Position numbers and translations under genes: made by a program. Of a stretch of DNA of 64,000 nt, positions 19,857 through 29,400 are shown one piece after another. Numbering within the stretch: the first letter of the stretch is position 1; the number at the start of each line of letters is the position of its first letter. The DNA is from an uncultured Gammaproteobacteria bacterium (lineage in GTDB: Bacteria; Pseudomonadota; Gammaproteobacteria; CAMYKB01), in the NCBI GenBank assembly GCA_947258875.1, contig CAMYKB010000006.1, positions 1-64,000 of the forward strand, in the 5' to 3' direction. The notes beneath the pieces are model-generated. The model was not told the DNA's origin and ran no database searches. It saw only the letters and a list, made by a program, of their open reading frames with translations.

Positions 19857-20183
19857 ATGCATTCTCATAAAGATTCAAACCCTGTTCTTGAAGTTGCCAT
19901 CCTGGATATTAAAGAAGGTCTTGAGAAAAATTTCGAGGATACCTTCAACAAGGCGCAAGGCGTTATCATGGGAATAGACGGTTACCTGTCTCACGAATTA
20001 CAAAAATGCATAGAGAAACACAACCGTTATATTTTGCTGGTCAGATGGAAAACACTGGAAGCACATACCACCGTTTTTCGTAAATCCGAGCAGTATAAAG
20101 AATGGAAATCCCTGCTGCATCATTTCTATGAGCCTTTTCCGGAAGTTGAGCATTATCAATTGGTATTCGGAAACAGTACTTAA
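19857..20183 (+). CDS. Antibiotic-biosynthesis-monooxygenase (ABM) domain protein
   Basis: The 108-residue protein is a single ferredoxin-like ABM domain. It has the pattern EVAILDIKEGLEKNFEDTF, then GYLSHELQKCIEKHNRYILLVRWKTLEAHT, then FRKSEQYKEWKSLLHHFYEPFPEVEHY, close to the YdhR/HmoB-like stand-alone ABM proteins. Such proteins are often dimeric and may act on quinones or haem, but the substrate cannot be told from sequence. It begins 3 bp after the folD stop and is very probably co-transcribed with it. Confidence 0.8.
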   Translation: MHSHKDSNPVLEVAILDIKEGLEKNFEDTFNKAQGVIMGIDGYLSHELQKCIEKHNRYILLVRWKTLEAHTTVFRKSEQYKEWKSLLHHFYEPFPEVEHYQLVFGNST

Positions 20184-20184
20184 A

Positions 20185-20440
20185 TTTGTATCGCTAACGC
20201 GATGATGGTTTCATGTGAGTATTCGCAACCACGGGCGAGGCACTTTCTTTGTCAACAGCAACAAAGACAAAATCGCCGGGAGCGATTTTGAACAGCTCCA
20301 GGCTAACCCGCAGGGCGAAACCCATGGACGGGTTTCGTAATGCACCCAAAGAAAATGCCGCCCCGAGTTGCTCAAGGCCACTGCGTGCTCTCAGCCAAAA
20401 CTTTGCGATGCTCGGGCACGCGGCTAAGGGAGATTTAAAA
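20185..20440 (+). repeat. Composite hairpin repeat, copy A
   Basis: This non-coding stretch shares ordered modules with the inverted copy at 24861-25196: GTATCGCTAACGCGA (20189-20202), CTTTCTTTGTCAAC (20242-20255), AAAGAAAATGCCGC then GCTCAAGGCCACTG (about 20347-20384), and CTTTGCGATGCTCGGGCACG (20401-20420). Between them lie hairpins of variable sequence, for example AAAATCGC/GCGATTTT (20269-20289) and CGAAACCC/GGGTTTCG (about 20316-20337). No coding role is apparent. Confidence 0.75.
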
Positions 20441-20529
20441 CCCCGCGCTATGAATTTCGCGGTTTGAGTTAAATCAACCTTGGATATGGAACATGGAAAT
20501 CAACGCCTGATTTACAGGTGAAGGTGATT

Positions 20530-21891
20530 TTAGTGCCCTATGGTTATAGAACACCTATTAACACCCCCACTTTCACGCTCAGGCAAGCAACCAGCGGTAT
20601 ACACCTGAGCATTACCAACCCGCAGCATAGGCTCGCCAGTATAGGGATTAAGATAAGCAGAATTGTTCAACAATGACCCAAGGTTGGCGGCGTCTTCTTT
20701 TGACTTGAAATACAAAATAACCAATCGCCTGAACGCCTCAAGATTATGCATCCTATATATGTAATCTGCATAATCTACACCCATATAAATCAGCAACTTT
20801 CCTCCAGGATTGTAAATCATATCCATTCCCGGCTTATATCCTGGCAAGTTTCGCTCAGCCTCAAAAATTGCATATTCCATTGGTTTCAAATCTGCAATAT
20901 CAATCCAGTCCTTCATCAAATCATGCGTTATATTGATTGCTGCCTGCTTCTGTAGAAACAGCCTACCCAATACCCGCTCCATTTTTTCATGCCAACTCTG
21001 AACCATCCATTCAGGCACCGCATGTTCATTCAAAAAGTTAATCTGAAACTGAAATTCACCAATCAATGTATGCCGCAGTGATAATTCAGCATTTGAAAAA
21101 GGCCTCATAACCGCGTAAATGCGTTCACGCTGCTGCCTGTCAAATGAATAACGCGAATCCAGATCCGTTAACAGCGCCATATTTCCATACACACATGCAT
21201 TCGCCAACATCTTATTTATCAGGTTTTCCGCGGTCACAAGTAACATACGACAAAAAAGTGACTCTTCTCCTATCATATCAAGCGCCGCATCCGTATTTCC
21301 TGCATCGGCATGCAATACGGCCTGACACAACCACAAACGTCGCTCCTGATATGGATAAATTACTAGTAATGGAGAAAAAATCGAGACGATAGCCGTCTCG
21401 TCATAGTCATTAAATTTTATTAACTCGCGATAACGATCCATTAATACTGAGTTATCACGCCATCCTGCCTGGCATTGCTCGCGGTTACTCAATATCTGAT
21501 TTATGCATTCAGCATCTCTCGCGGGAGAGCAATAACTAAAATCAAGAGCACTATACTTCAACCGGTTCTCACCAAAAAACTTCTCTTCATAATCAATAGA
21601 CTCATCTACTGAGGCATCAGTAAGCGAGTTATCAACGAATTTAATGTATTCCGGCCCAACCTCAAGCGGAGAATTACCTAATGACGCACGGAATCCAGCC
21701 ATATAGACATAAGCATTTTTCTCAGGAGGAACACCACGATCGAGTTCAGAAAGTAGTGTGACAATGTGTGGTTTAGGTTCTTCATCAAAGAGCGGTAAAT
21801 TAACAACCACGGCCACCAGAACAAACAGCAGTGGGACACCGAATAACACAAGCGAGCTACGACGTATCTGTTTCCCCGTAAGAATAGACAT
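20530..21891 (-). CDS. Uncharacterised single-pass membrane protein
   Basis: The function is not recognised. The 453-residue product has a basic N-terminus and one membrane helix (about 14-32: LVLFGVPLLFVLVAVVVNLP), then a large domain predicted to be periplasmic. That domain contains several Cys residues (YCSPARDAECINQIL, REQCQAGW, LWLCQAVL) and helical stretches. The ATG follows the cysS stop with no gap and uses an AAGGGA site inside cysS, so it is translationally coupled to cysS. Its base composition is visibly more AT-rich than the synthetase genes beside it, suggesting later acquisition. It ends about 90 bp from repeat copy A. Confidence 0.75.
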   Translation of the reverse strand: MSILTGKQIRRSSLVLFGVPLLFVLVAVVVNLPLFDEEPKPHIVTLLSELDRGVPPEKNAYVYMAGFRASLGNSPLEVGPEYIKFVDNSLTDASVDESIDYEEKFFGENRLKYSALDFSYCSPARDAECINQILSNREQCQAGWRDNSVLMDRYRELIKFNDYDETAIVSIFSPLLVIYPYQERRLWLCQAVLHADAGNTDAALDMIGEESLFCRMLLVTAENLINKMLANACVYGNMALLTDLDSRYSFDRQQRERIYAVMRPFSNAELSLRHTLIGEFQFQINFLNEHAVPEWMVQSWHEKMERVLGRLFLQKQAAINITHDLMKDWIDIADLKPMEYAIFEAERNLPGYKPGMDMIYNPGGKLLIYMGVDYADYIYRMHNLEAFRRLVILYFKSKEDAANLGSLLNNSAYLNPYTGEPMLRVGNAQVYTAGCLPERESGGVNRCSITIGH

Positions 21892-23277
21892 CTATTCCCT
21901 TCGCCAGGTCGTGCCCTGAGCGCCATCTTCGAGCACCACGCCTTGCGCTTTCAATTCGTCGCGTATTCGGTCTGATTCTGCCCAGTCCTTGTTGTTGCGC
22001 GCAGTCATGCGCGCCTGAATCAAGGCATCGATATCGTTATCACTGAGGCCACCGGAAGCAGCGCTTCCACCCTTCAGGTAAAATTCCGGATCATCCTGCA
22101 ACAAACCCAGAACATTACCCAGCGATTTTAATATAGCACCCAATTCGTCTACGGCACCGTTACCCTCTTCCTTGGCTTTATTAATATCACGGGCAAGATC
22201 AAATAACACCGCCAATGCCTCCGCAGTATTAAAATCATCATCCATCGCTTCGTTGAAGCGCGTCTCGTACTCGGTATCACTCGGCGCTTTCGCATCGGCC
22301 GAACCCCGCAACGCGGTGTACAAGCGGGTCAACGCACTACGCGCATTGTCAAGTTGTTCATCAGAATAATTAAGCGGACTGCGGTAATGGCTGTTGACAA
22401 TGAAATAGCGCACTTCTTCCGGCCGGTATTCCTTGAGCACGTCACGCACGGTAAAAAAGTTACCCAGTGACTTGGACATCTTTTCTTCGTTGACGCGCAC
22501 AAAACCGTTGTGCATCCAGTAATTCACGAAATGCTTGCCGGTGCAGGCCTCGCTTTGCGCGATCTCGTTTTCGTGATGCGGGAATTGCAGGTCCATGCCA
22601 CCGCCATGGATGTCGAAATTCGGTCCCAGTTGATCAATTGACATAGCCGAACATTCGATATGCCAGCCCGGCCGGCCCTTGCCCCATGGGGAATCCCAGA
22701 AGGGTTCGTCGGGTTTGGCGGCCTTCCACAGCACAAAGTCCAACGGGTCGTCTTTGGCCTCGTTCACCTCTACACGTTCACCGGCGCGCAGGTCTTTGGG
22801 ATCTTTGCCTGATAACTGGCCATAGCCCTCAAATCTGGAGACATCATAGTAGACATCACCGTTATCACTGGCATAGGCGTAGCCTTTATCGATCAGCGAT
22901 TGAATCATATCGATGATCTGCGGCATCGAGTCAGTTGCGCGCGGTTCGATATCGGGTTTGAGGAGTCCCAGCGCTTGCTCGTCTTCATGTGTCGCCTTAA
23001 TAAAGCGTTCCGTGACTTGACTGAAATCTTCATTGTTTTCATTGGCTCGCTTGATAATCTTGTCATCGATATCGGTAATATTGCGCACATAGGTGACATC
23101 AAAATCACGCGAACGCAGATAGCGCACCACGACATCGAACACTACCAGCATGCGCGCATGGCCAATATGAATGTAGTCGTACACGGTCATACCGCAGACG
23201 TACATGCGGATTTTTCCAGGTTCAATGGGATCGAAGGTCTCTTTCTGCCGGGTAAGATTATTATAGATTTGCAGCAT
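21892..23277 (-). CDS. cysS: Cysteinyl-tRNA synthetase
   Basis: CysRS charges tRNA-Cys. The 461-residue protein has [19 protein letters not shown] (zinc Cys and HIGH-type motif), WHIECSAMS and [13 protein letters not shown] (further zinc ligands), and the KMSKSLGNF loop. Length is typical. It lies 15 bp after gltX in the same direction, forming a synthetase operon. Confidence 0.97.
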   Translation of the reverse strand: MLQIYNNLTRQKETFDPIEPGKIRMYVCGMTVYDYIHIGHARMLVVFDVVVRYLRSRDFDVTYVRNITDIDDKIIKRANENNEDFSQVTERFIKATHEDEQALGLLKPDIEPRATDSMPQIIDMIQSLIDKGYAYASDNGDVYYDVSRFEGYGQLSGKDPKDLRAGERVEVNEAKDDPLDFVLWKAAKPDEPFWDSPWGKGRPGWHIECSAMSIDQLGPNFDIHGGGMDLQFPHHENEIAQSEACTGKHFVNYWMHNGFVRVNEEKMSKSLGNFFTVRDVLKEYRPEEVRYFIVNSHYRSPLNYSDEQLDNARSALTRLYTALRGSADAKAPSDTEYETRFNEAMDDDFNTAEALAVLFDLARDINKAKEEGNGAVDELGAILKSLGNVLGLLQDDPEFYLKGGSAASGGLSDNDIDALIQARMTARNNKDWAESDRIRDELKAQGVVLEDGAQGTTWRRE

Positions 23278-23292
23278 GATTAGTTAATTTAG

Positions 23293-24711
23293 TTAAGCAA
23301 GCTCTTGCGCATGTTGCATGCGTTTATGAATCGTCTCTGTCGGAATCATTGTCATAATGCGTGCCATCTCCGGGCCATGCAGTTCGCCAGTGAGCGCGGC
23401 CCTCAAGGGCATGAACAAACCTTTGCCCTTGGTGCCGGTTTCCTCCTTGATGGCATTCGACCATTGTTTGAAATCTCCCTGCGCCATGGCCAGCGCTGTT
23501 GACGCCGCTATAAAAAAATCCCGACCGGCTTCACCGATCACGTTGCGCGCCTCATCATCGTAGTCGATCGACTCAGTGAACAGATATGCCGCCAGATGCA
23601 CCGCGTCTGCGGGTAATACGGCATTTTCGCGCACCAGCCCAACAAATGCCTTGTAGTGCTCATCCGGAACCAGTTGTTGCGTGTCACTCCCTAGCCACGC
23701 CCAAAGCTCGTCATCCGAGGCCTGCATTATGGCCTCCTTCTGCCAATGCATGAGTTGCGTTTGATCGAAACGCGCGGGCGCGCGCCCCAGGCGCGGTGTT
23801 TCAAAATAGCGTGCCAGTTCCTCAAGCGGTAAGAAGCCATCATGGCCTTCGTAGGCATGACCCAGCCGCGCCAGATAGTTATTGAGCGCAATTGGCAGGT
23901 AACCCTGTTCACGCAAATCACGTACGCTGAAGGCGCCATGGCGTTTGGATAGCGGCGCACCATCGTCGCCGACTATCAGTGAGATATGCCCGTATTCAGG
24001 GGCGTGCAGTCCCAAGGCTTTCAGCAACAACAACTGCCTTGGCGTATTAGTAAGATGATCTTCGCCCCGCAGAACGTGACTGACATCCATCAGTGCATCG
24101 TCCACTGCGTTGGTAAAGAAGAATGCTGGCGTGCCGTCGGAACGGCGGATGATGAAATCCCCGATATCAGCGGTTTTGTACTTTTGCCGGCCACGCACCA
24201 GGTCAGCGAATTCCACCACCTCATTATCCGGCACACGGAAACGCAGGCTCGGTTGCAAGCCCTGATCGAGCTTCGTCTGCACTTCTTCTTTACTCAGGCG
24301 CGCACAAGTGCCCGCATAACGCGGTGGCTGACCTGCCGATAATTGCGCCTTGCGTACCAGTTTCAACTCCTGTGCCGAGCAAAAGCAGGGATACGCCATG
24401 TCTTTAGCGATCAATTCATCATAATAGTGTTGATAAAGTTCAAGCCGCTGCGACTGCTGAAATGGACCCTGCTCATCATCCACGCCCGGCCCCTGCTGCC
24501 AGTAGAGTCCCAGCCAACCGAGATCATTTTCCAGCGCCGTTTGAAATTCTGGGCGGCTGCGTTCCTGATCGGTGTCCTCAATGCGCAACAGGAATACACC
24601 GCCCTCTTTTTTGGCCAATAGCGCGTTAAACAAGGCCGTACGGACGTTCCCGATATGGACATAGCCCGTTGGACTCGGCGCAAAACGCGTTTTTGTTTTT
24701 AAATCAGACAT
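23293..24711 (-). CDS. gltX: Glutamyl-tRNA synthetase
   Basis: The 472-residue class I synthetase has RFAPSPTGYVHIGNVRTALFN (HIGH motif), a Cys-rich zinc insert (CFCSAQEL and later CARLSKEE), GEDHLTNTPRQLLL, and LSKRHGAFSVRDL (KMSKS equivalent). It is GluRS rather than GlnRS, judged by the HIGN motif context and the bacterial zinc insert. In Pseudomonas, as I recall, glnS takes the corresponding place. Confidence 0.95.
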   Translation of the reverse strand: MSDLKTKTRFAPSPTGYVHIGNVRTALFNALLAKKEGGVFLLRIEDTDQERSRPEFQTALENDLGWLGLYWQQGPGVDDEQGPFQQSQRLELYQHYYDELIAKDMAYPCFCSAQELKLVRKAQLSAGQPPRYAGTCARLSKEEVQTKLDQGLQPSLRFRVPDNEVVEFADLVRGRQKYKTADIGDFIIRRSDGTPAFFFTNAVDDALMDVSHVLRGEDHLTNTPRQLLLLKALGLHAPEYGHISLIVGDDGAPLSKRHGAFSVRDLREQGYLPIALNNYLARLGHAYEGHDGFLPLEELARYFETPRLGRAPARFDQTQLMHWQKEAIMQASDDELWAWLGSDTQQLVPDEHYKAFVGLVRENAVLPADAVHLAAYLFTESIDYDDEARNVIGEAGRDFFIAASTALAMAQGDFKQWSNAIKEETGTKGKGLFMPLRAALTGELHGPEMARIMTMIPTETIHKRMQHAQELA

Positions 24712-24860
24712 GACGCGAATGGTAACGGAAAAAGGGAGTGGTGAGAATCAATGCTCACAGTAAAGACGCCAAGAACACAAAGGAAAACCGAACATTATTG
24801 CTATTTAACTTCAGCAGGCCGGATTTAGTACTGCATAACCCTGGCTAGATGAGCGATTTT

Positions 24861-25196
24861 GATTTTAATTCCCTTTGGCGCGTGCCCGAGCATCGTAAAG
24901 CTTTGCCTGGGAGCCTGATAAGGGCGTGCGAGGGAACGCGCGCGTTGTTCGCCAGCACAGGGACGTACTGGCGAACAACCCCGGAGCCAAAACTGCGACA
25001 AATCAGCAGGACAGCCGATTTGCATAACCTTTGGTTACACGAAGGACACGACTCATGGATGTGTCGTGTGAACCACAGTGGCCTTGAGCGACTCTGGAGC
25101 GGCATTTTCTTTGCTTCCTCTCTTAGTTGCAGTTGACAAAGAAAGGAACTCGGCCGTCGGGACAGCCCCGGCAAAATAATCGTGGCGTTAGCCACA
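24861..25196 (-). repeat. Composite hairpin repeat, copy B
   Basis: Read on the reverse strand this region repeats the modules of copy A in the same order: a CTAACGC hairpin (25182-25195), CTTTCTTTGTCAAC (about 25145-25132), AAAGAAAATGCCGC then GCTCAAGGCCACTG (about 25112-25076), and CTTTACGATGCTCGGGCACG (24903-24882). Hairpins differ from copy A in sequence but not in place: ACACGACTCATGGATGTGTC at about 25047-25066, and a 12-bp stem at 24944-24955/24968-24979. Between gltX and the cyclophilin gene nothing else is seen in about 550 bp. Confidence 0.75.
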
Positions 25197-25267
25197 CCCC
25201 CCTTTAGTTCATCCCCCCAAACCTTTATCATTGCCCTTCTTCAATCAATCACAGGTCCACTAACAGC

Positions 25268-25846
25268 ATGAAAATCTTCGTTAAATTCCTGCTCTTGATG
25301 GGCGCATTTACCCTCACAGGATGCAATAACATGGCAAACGCACAAAACCCCACTGTAGAGATGCAAACCAGCAAAGGCACCATTGTGGTCGAACTCTATG
25401 CTGATAAAGCCCCTGCAACTGTGGAGAGTTTTTTAAGCTACGCCCGGGAAGGTTTCTTCGATGGCACAGTCTTCCATCGCGTGATTCCAGGCTTCATGAT
25501 CCAGGGCGGCGGATTCACTGCAGATATGATGCAAAAGCCCACAAAAGACCCGGTCAAAAACGAAGCCAATAACGGGCTGAAAAACGAGACGGGTACGCTG
25601 GCAATGGCACGCACTCCTGACCCACACTCCGCTACCGCGCAGTTCTTCATTAATGTTGCCGACAATGATTTCCTTAATTTCAAGTCAGAGACCTCACAGG
25701 GCTGGGGTTACTGCGTATTCGGCAAGGTCACTGAAGGAATGGATACAGTCACCGCCATCACCAAGGTCCCGACCGGGAATTCAGGCATGCATCAGGACGT
25801 GCCCCAGGAGACCATCCTGATTGAAAAGGTCAGCGTTAACGAGTAA
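25268..25846 (+). CDS. Cyclophilin-type peptidyl-prolyl isomerase, predicted lipoprotein
   Basis: The 192-residue protein has a lipoprotein signal peptide (LTGC, Cys19) followed by a bacterial cyclophilin domain: [45 protein letters not shown] and [16 protein letters not shown]. The catalytic Arg and the FFIN region are conserved. The order with lpxH is that of cytoplasmic ppiB, but the lipobox makes this an exported copy, so it would assist proline isomerisation in the periplasm. Its stop is followed at once by the lpxH ATG. Confidence 0.88.
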   Translation: MKIFVKFLLLMGAFTLTGCNNMANAQNPTVEMQTSKGTIVVELYADKAPATVESFLSYAREGFFDGTVFHRVIPGFMIQGGGFTADMMQKPTKDPVKNEANNGLKNETGTLAMARTPDPHSATAQFFINVADNDFLNFKSETSQGWGYCVFGKVTEGMDTVTAITKVPTGNSGMHQDVPQETILIEKVSVNE

Positions 25847-26569
25847 ATGCCCGACACCCTGTTTATTTCGGATTTACACCTGGACACGGAACGTCCTCAT
25901 ATCACCAGACTGTTTGGCGAATTCCTCAACACCCTGATCGGTCGCGCCGATGCGCTTTATATCCTTGGTGATTTATTTGAACACTGGATAGGTGATGACG
26001 CCCCGGACGTCGTCGCAACAGACGTCATCAAGGCAATAAAGAACGTTACAGATAATGGCCTCCGGGTGTATTTCTTACACGGTAACCGCGATTTTCTCAT
26101 CGGCAAGAAATTTGCGGCGGAAACAGGCTGCGTGTTACTGCCGGAAGCGGTCGTGATTGATCTATACGGCACTCCCACACTGATCATGCACGGCGATACC
26201 TTGTGCACGGATGATGTTGGCTATCAAAATTTCCGAAAAAAAACCAATAACAAGTTGCTGCAGAAACTAGTACTAACGCTACCCGTGAAAACGCGGCAAT
26301 CCCTAGCCGCCTACCTGCGCAAGCGCAGCATCCAGGACACCCGCGATAAGGCAGATGACATCATGGACGTCAATTCACAGGCCGTAATCGATGCGATGCG
26401 ACAATACCAAGTGCAACGCCTTATCCATGGCCACACACACCGCCCTGCACGACACGAACTATTACTTGATGGCCAGGCGGCTGAACGTTTCGTGCTAGGC
26501 GACTGGTACGAGCAAGGTAGTGTATTGCGTTGTACGCCAGAGGGCTGTGAACTCAGGAGTCTTGCTTGA
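25847..26569 (+). CDS. lpxH: UDP-2,3-diacylglucosamine diphosphatase
   Basis: LpxH hydrolyses UDP-2,3-diacylglucosamine to lipid X in lipid A synthesis at the inner membrane. The 240-residue calcineurin-like protein has all metal motifs: FISDLHLD, LGDLFEHWIGDD, LHGNRDFLIG, MHGDTLCTDD and HGHTHRP. The start directly follows the cyclophilin stop. Its last 17 bp overlap the 3' end of the convergent lipoprotein gene. Confidence 0.96.
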   Translation: MPDTLFISDLHLDTERPHITRLFGEFLNTLIGRADALYILGDLFEHWIGDDAPDVVATDVIKAIKNVTDNGLRVYFLHGNRDFLIGKKFAAETGCVLLPEAVVIDLYGTPTLIMHGDTLCTDDVGYQNFRKKTNNKLLQKLVLTLPVKTRQSLAAYLRKRSIQDTRDKADDIMDVNSQAVIDAMRQYQVQRLIHGHTHRPARHELLLDGQAAERFVLGDWYEQGSVLRCTPEGCELRSLA

Positions 26570-27329
26570 CGACACCTTCGGGTGTAAGGCTGATCACACG
26601 GTAGGCTTGTGGTACCTGGAATAACTCGCCGTCAAAAATAACATCCATCTTGTAATCCAGCAGTGTGCGCCTATAGCCGCGGTAGTCCCACTCCGCTATC
26701 GGGAAACCGTAATCGAGATGCTGGGTCGGCTTATAGATCAGGTTCGCCAACATACAAGGGGTTTGCATATCAAACGGTGTCTTATCGAGATTGGCCGCCT
26801 GCTCGCCAGCCAATGTCTGCAGGTAATCCCGCATGGCAAGACGTACGTCATCGAGCATGCCTTCGACGGCAATAACGTTATAGCACGGCTCACCATTGGC
26901 GCTGAGTGTGTGTTGCACTGGTGTTTTACCATCAACGCGGGGAGCCATAGCATCCTGTTTGCTATCCTGACCAAATATAAGTGAGGATGGCGGTTCGATA
27001 TCCACCGGCCGCCGCATTATTTTCAGTATCGTCTGGTCTTGATGTGTCACACTATAAATAGTGCCATCGCGTCGATCGAACAACAGAAAGTCACCCTCAT
27101 CCCGTCCCTCATCCATACGCAGGTGACCAGCTGTCACCAGGCTACGTGTCAGATACGGTTCGATCCCCTGCTCCTCTTCCTGAAAGGTCAGGGATATTGC
27201 AACAATTTGCGATGTGGCGGCTTGCGGGCCACCGCTTTGTGGTGCAGCGACTTGCGCATTATCAGTGGGTTTACAGGCGGCCATTATTACCAAGATCAAC
27301 AATCCAATAAACCTGAACATCATTTTCAT
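26553..27329 (-). CDS. Uncharacterised lipoprotein
   Basis: Function not recognised. The 258-residue protein begins MKMMFRFIGLLILVIMAAC, a clear lipoprotein signal with lipobox IMAAC (Cys19), then a low-complexity linker and a beta-rich domain (HLRMDEGRDEGDFLLFDRRDGTIYSV, then QTILKIM) that resembles an outer-membrane or periplasmic beta fold. Its ATG overlaps the stop of the DUF455 gene by 4 bp, so both are coupled. Convergent overlap with lpxH. Confidence 0.7.
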   Translation of the reverse strand: MKMMFRFIGLLILVIMAACKPTDNAQVAAPQSGGPQAATSQIVAISLTFQEEEQGIEPYLTRSLVTAGHLRMDEGRDEGDFLLFDRRDGTIYSVTHQDQTILKIMRRPVDIEPPSSLIFGQDSKQDAMAPRVDGKTPVQHTLSANGEPCYNVIAVEGMLDDVRLAMRDYLQTLAGEQAANLDKTPFDMQTPCMLANLIYKPTQHLDYGFPIAEWDYRGYRRTLLDYKMDVIFDGELFQVPQAYRVISLTPEGVVKQDS

Positions 27330-28144
27330 ACAGTACTACTCCCGAGTAATTCCAGGGCCTGGAGTTCATCCTCGCTAAAGCCTGCCTTGATCCTGGCTTC
27401 ATAATCAAACGGGCCGCGTAACTGACCCTGCACATGCTTCTCGATCAAGCCACGAAAAGTAGGCTCAGGCTCAAGCCCCCTCTGCTTACAGGCCCATAAA
27501 TACCATCGCGAACCAATGGCAACATGCCCGATTTCATCACGCAGAATAATCCGCAGGATATCTGCGCTACGTTCATCACCCACCTGTTGCAGGCGCTCGA
27601 TCATACCCGGTGTCACATCCAGTCCACGCGCTTCCAGCACACGCGGCACCAGCGCCATGCGTACCAGCACATCATCTGCCGTTTTCACCGCCATTTCCCA
27701 TAAACCATTATGCGCGCTGAAATCACCATACTCTTGGTTCAACTCATTGAGACGCTCATTCAGCAGGCTAAAATGATACGCTTCTTCAGCAGCCACCTTA
27801 AGCCAATCAACATAGAACTCGTTCGGCATATCACGAAAACGATATACCACATCGAGCGCAAGATTAATCGCATTAAATTCGATGTGCGTAAGCGCATGCA
27901 CCAAAGCTGCTCGACCTGCATTACTGGTTAACTTACGCCGCGGCACATCGCGCGGAGGAACCAACTCTGGATGCGCAGGACGTCCGGGATCTGGAATCTC
28001 ATGCAACGGATAATCAGCATCCCGCTGCATGTGCCCGGACCACCGCCCACGCAAAGCCGTTACGGCACGACATTTGAGTTCCGGCTCCTGAATCATCAAA
28101 CAATGATAGGCAGCGGCGTAGAGATTATCAGGCAGTGTATCCAC
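27326..28144 (-). CDS. DUF455 ferritin-like protein
   Basis: The 272-residue protein belongs to the DUF455 family of ferritin-like four-helix proteins. Putative metal-ligand motifs are HIEFNAINLALD, AAEEAYHFSLLNERL and LRDEIGHVAIGSRW, each with Glu/His pairs spaced as in di-iron carboxylate proteins. The biochemical role of the family is not settled in my knowledge. It lies 9 bp after the glycerate kinase gene and overlaps the following lipoprotein gene. Confidence 0.85.
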   Translation of the reverse strand: MDTLPDNLYAAAYHCLMIQEPELKCRAVTALRGRWSGHMQRDADYPLHEIPDPGRPAHPELVPPRDVPRRKLTSNAGRAALVHALTHIEFNAINLALDVVYRFRDMPNEFYVDWLKVAAEEAYHFSLLNERLNELNQEYGDFSAHNGLWEMAVKTADDVLVRMALVPRVLEARGLDVTPGMIERLQQVGDERSADILRIILRDEIGHVAIGSRWYLWACKQRGLEPEPTFRGLIEKHVQGQLRGPFDYEARIKAGFSEDELQALELLGSSTV

Positions 28145-28153
28145 GAGCAGACC

Positions 28154-29395
28154 CTAACTCTCCTGCCTAACCGCAACAACAAGATCCATAACGTTGGTTC
28201 CGCTGGGTCCGGTATGGATCAGATCGCCACTGGCTTCAAGAAACTCGCCCGCATTGGCTGCCTCAAGACAAGCCTCCACATCGAGCCCGGCAAGCTCACC
28301 CCGCAGAACCGTCTCGCCATCAATGAGCGCGCCTGCATCTTCGGTAGGGCCATCAGTGCCATCCGTACCTGCCGCCAACAGACACACATCGTCCCGGCCA
28401 CGCAGGAGCTGTGCAGCCACCAGCGCGAAATGCTGATTGCGGCCACCCCGACCCGGGGTTGGTGGAAGATGGACTGTGGTTTCCCCGCCCCAAATATGGA
28501 TGCTCGGTTTTGAGTACAGCAATTGACGGCAAATATGTTGCGCAGTGGTCGTTGCATCACCTCCAAGCATATCGCAATGCAGGGCCACATAGTTACCAAT
28601 CTGCGACGCCCGGTGTGCAGCAGCAAGCTTGGCATCTTCGAGTGTAGCTACCACATGGGTTTCGATATTTCTAAATGCCTCGCGCGATGGCGCCGAGACT
28701 GGCGGTACTCCCCGCAAATATTGTTGCACCTCGGCAGGCAACAACAGTTCACCCATCTTGTCTTCGGTGCCGCTCAACAAACCAGAACCAATAACTGCAG
28801 GATCGTTGTCTGGCACATCTGAGATAAACAACCCAAGCGCATACCGATTGGTGAGATAGCCTACCAGACCACCGCCTTTGATTAACGATATTGAACGGCG
28901 TACCCGATTCATTTCATTTATTGTCATACCGCTGGCAAGCATGGCCTCGGTAAGTTTTTGCAACTGATCCAGCCCAAAGCCTTGTGGCAATACTTCAACA
29001 AGGCTTGAGGCACCACCTGAAATCAGAAAAAGAAAGCGCGCATCGTCTGGAGAATCCTCGATGAAACGAACCAGGGCGGCACCCGCCGCAAGACTGGCTT
29101 CCCCGGGCAAGGGGTGGTCCGATTCGATACCACGGATATGCGGATACGCCTGCAGGGAGGCATCCAGATGTCCATGCTTGGTGATGACAAGGCCAGCCTC
29201 TAGGACATCTCCGATCTCATTCAGTGCACCCAGGCTCATACTGCTGGCCGCCTTGCCAATAGCAACCAACCGATAACGCCCCTCCAGAACATGTTGCCGA
29301 AGGTAATCCCTGACTACTTTCTCCCCCGACACCCGCTCAAGAGCAGCCTGATAGATAGACAGGAGGTTATCGCGAACCGACTGGTCCATTGGCAT
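28154..29395 (-). CDS. Glycerate 2-kinase (MOFRL family)
   Basis: The 413-residue protein has the DUF4147 plus MOFRL arrangement of D-glycerate 2-kinases, often annotated as hydroxypyruvate reductase TtuD: LVAIGKAASSM, ISGGASSLVEVLP, INEMNRVRRSISLIKGGGL, FISDVPDNDPAVIGSG, and C-terminal WGGETTVHLP and AAGTDGTDGPTEDAGALID. It would phosphorylate glycerate to 2-phosphoglycerate. The start is M1 or M3, 6 bp apart. It lies 5 bp after metZ in the same direction. Confidence 0.9.
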   Translation of the reverse strand: MPMDQSVRDNLLSIYQAALERVSGEKVVRDYLRQHVLEGRYRLVAIGKAASSMSLGALNEIGDVLEAGLVITKHGHLDASLQAYPHIRGIESDHPLPGEASLAAGAALVRFIEDSPDDARFLFLISGGASSLVEVLPQGFGLDQLQKLTEAMLASGMTINEMNRVRRSISLIKGGGLVGYLTNRYALGLFISDVPDNDPAVIGSGLLSGTEDKMGELLLPAEVQQYLRGVPPVSAPSREAFRNIETHVVATLEDAKLAAAHRASQIGNYVALHCDMLGGDATTTAQHICRQLLYSKPSIHIWGGETTVHLPPTPGRGGRNQHFALVAAQLLRGRDDVCLLAAGTDGTDGPTEDAGALIDGETVLRGELAGLDVEACLEAANAGEFLEASGDLIHTGPSGTNVMDLVVAVRQES

Positions 29396-29400
29396 TCCAG

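Noticed and set aside
20185-20467. Short ORFs inside the composite repeats (also 24845-25231)
   Set aside because: They run through hairpins and shared repeat modules, have no ribosome-binding site and no recognisable product.
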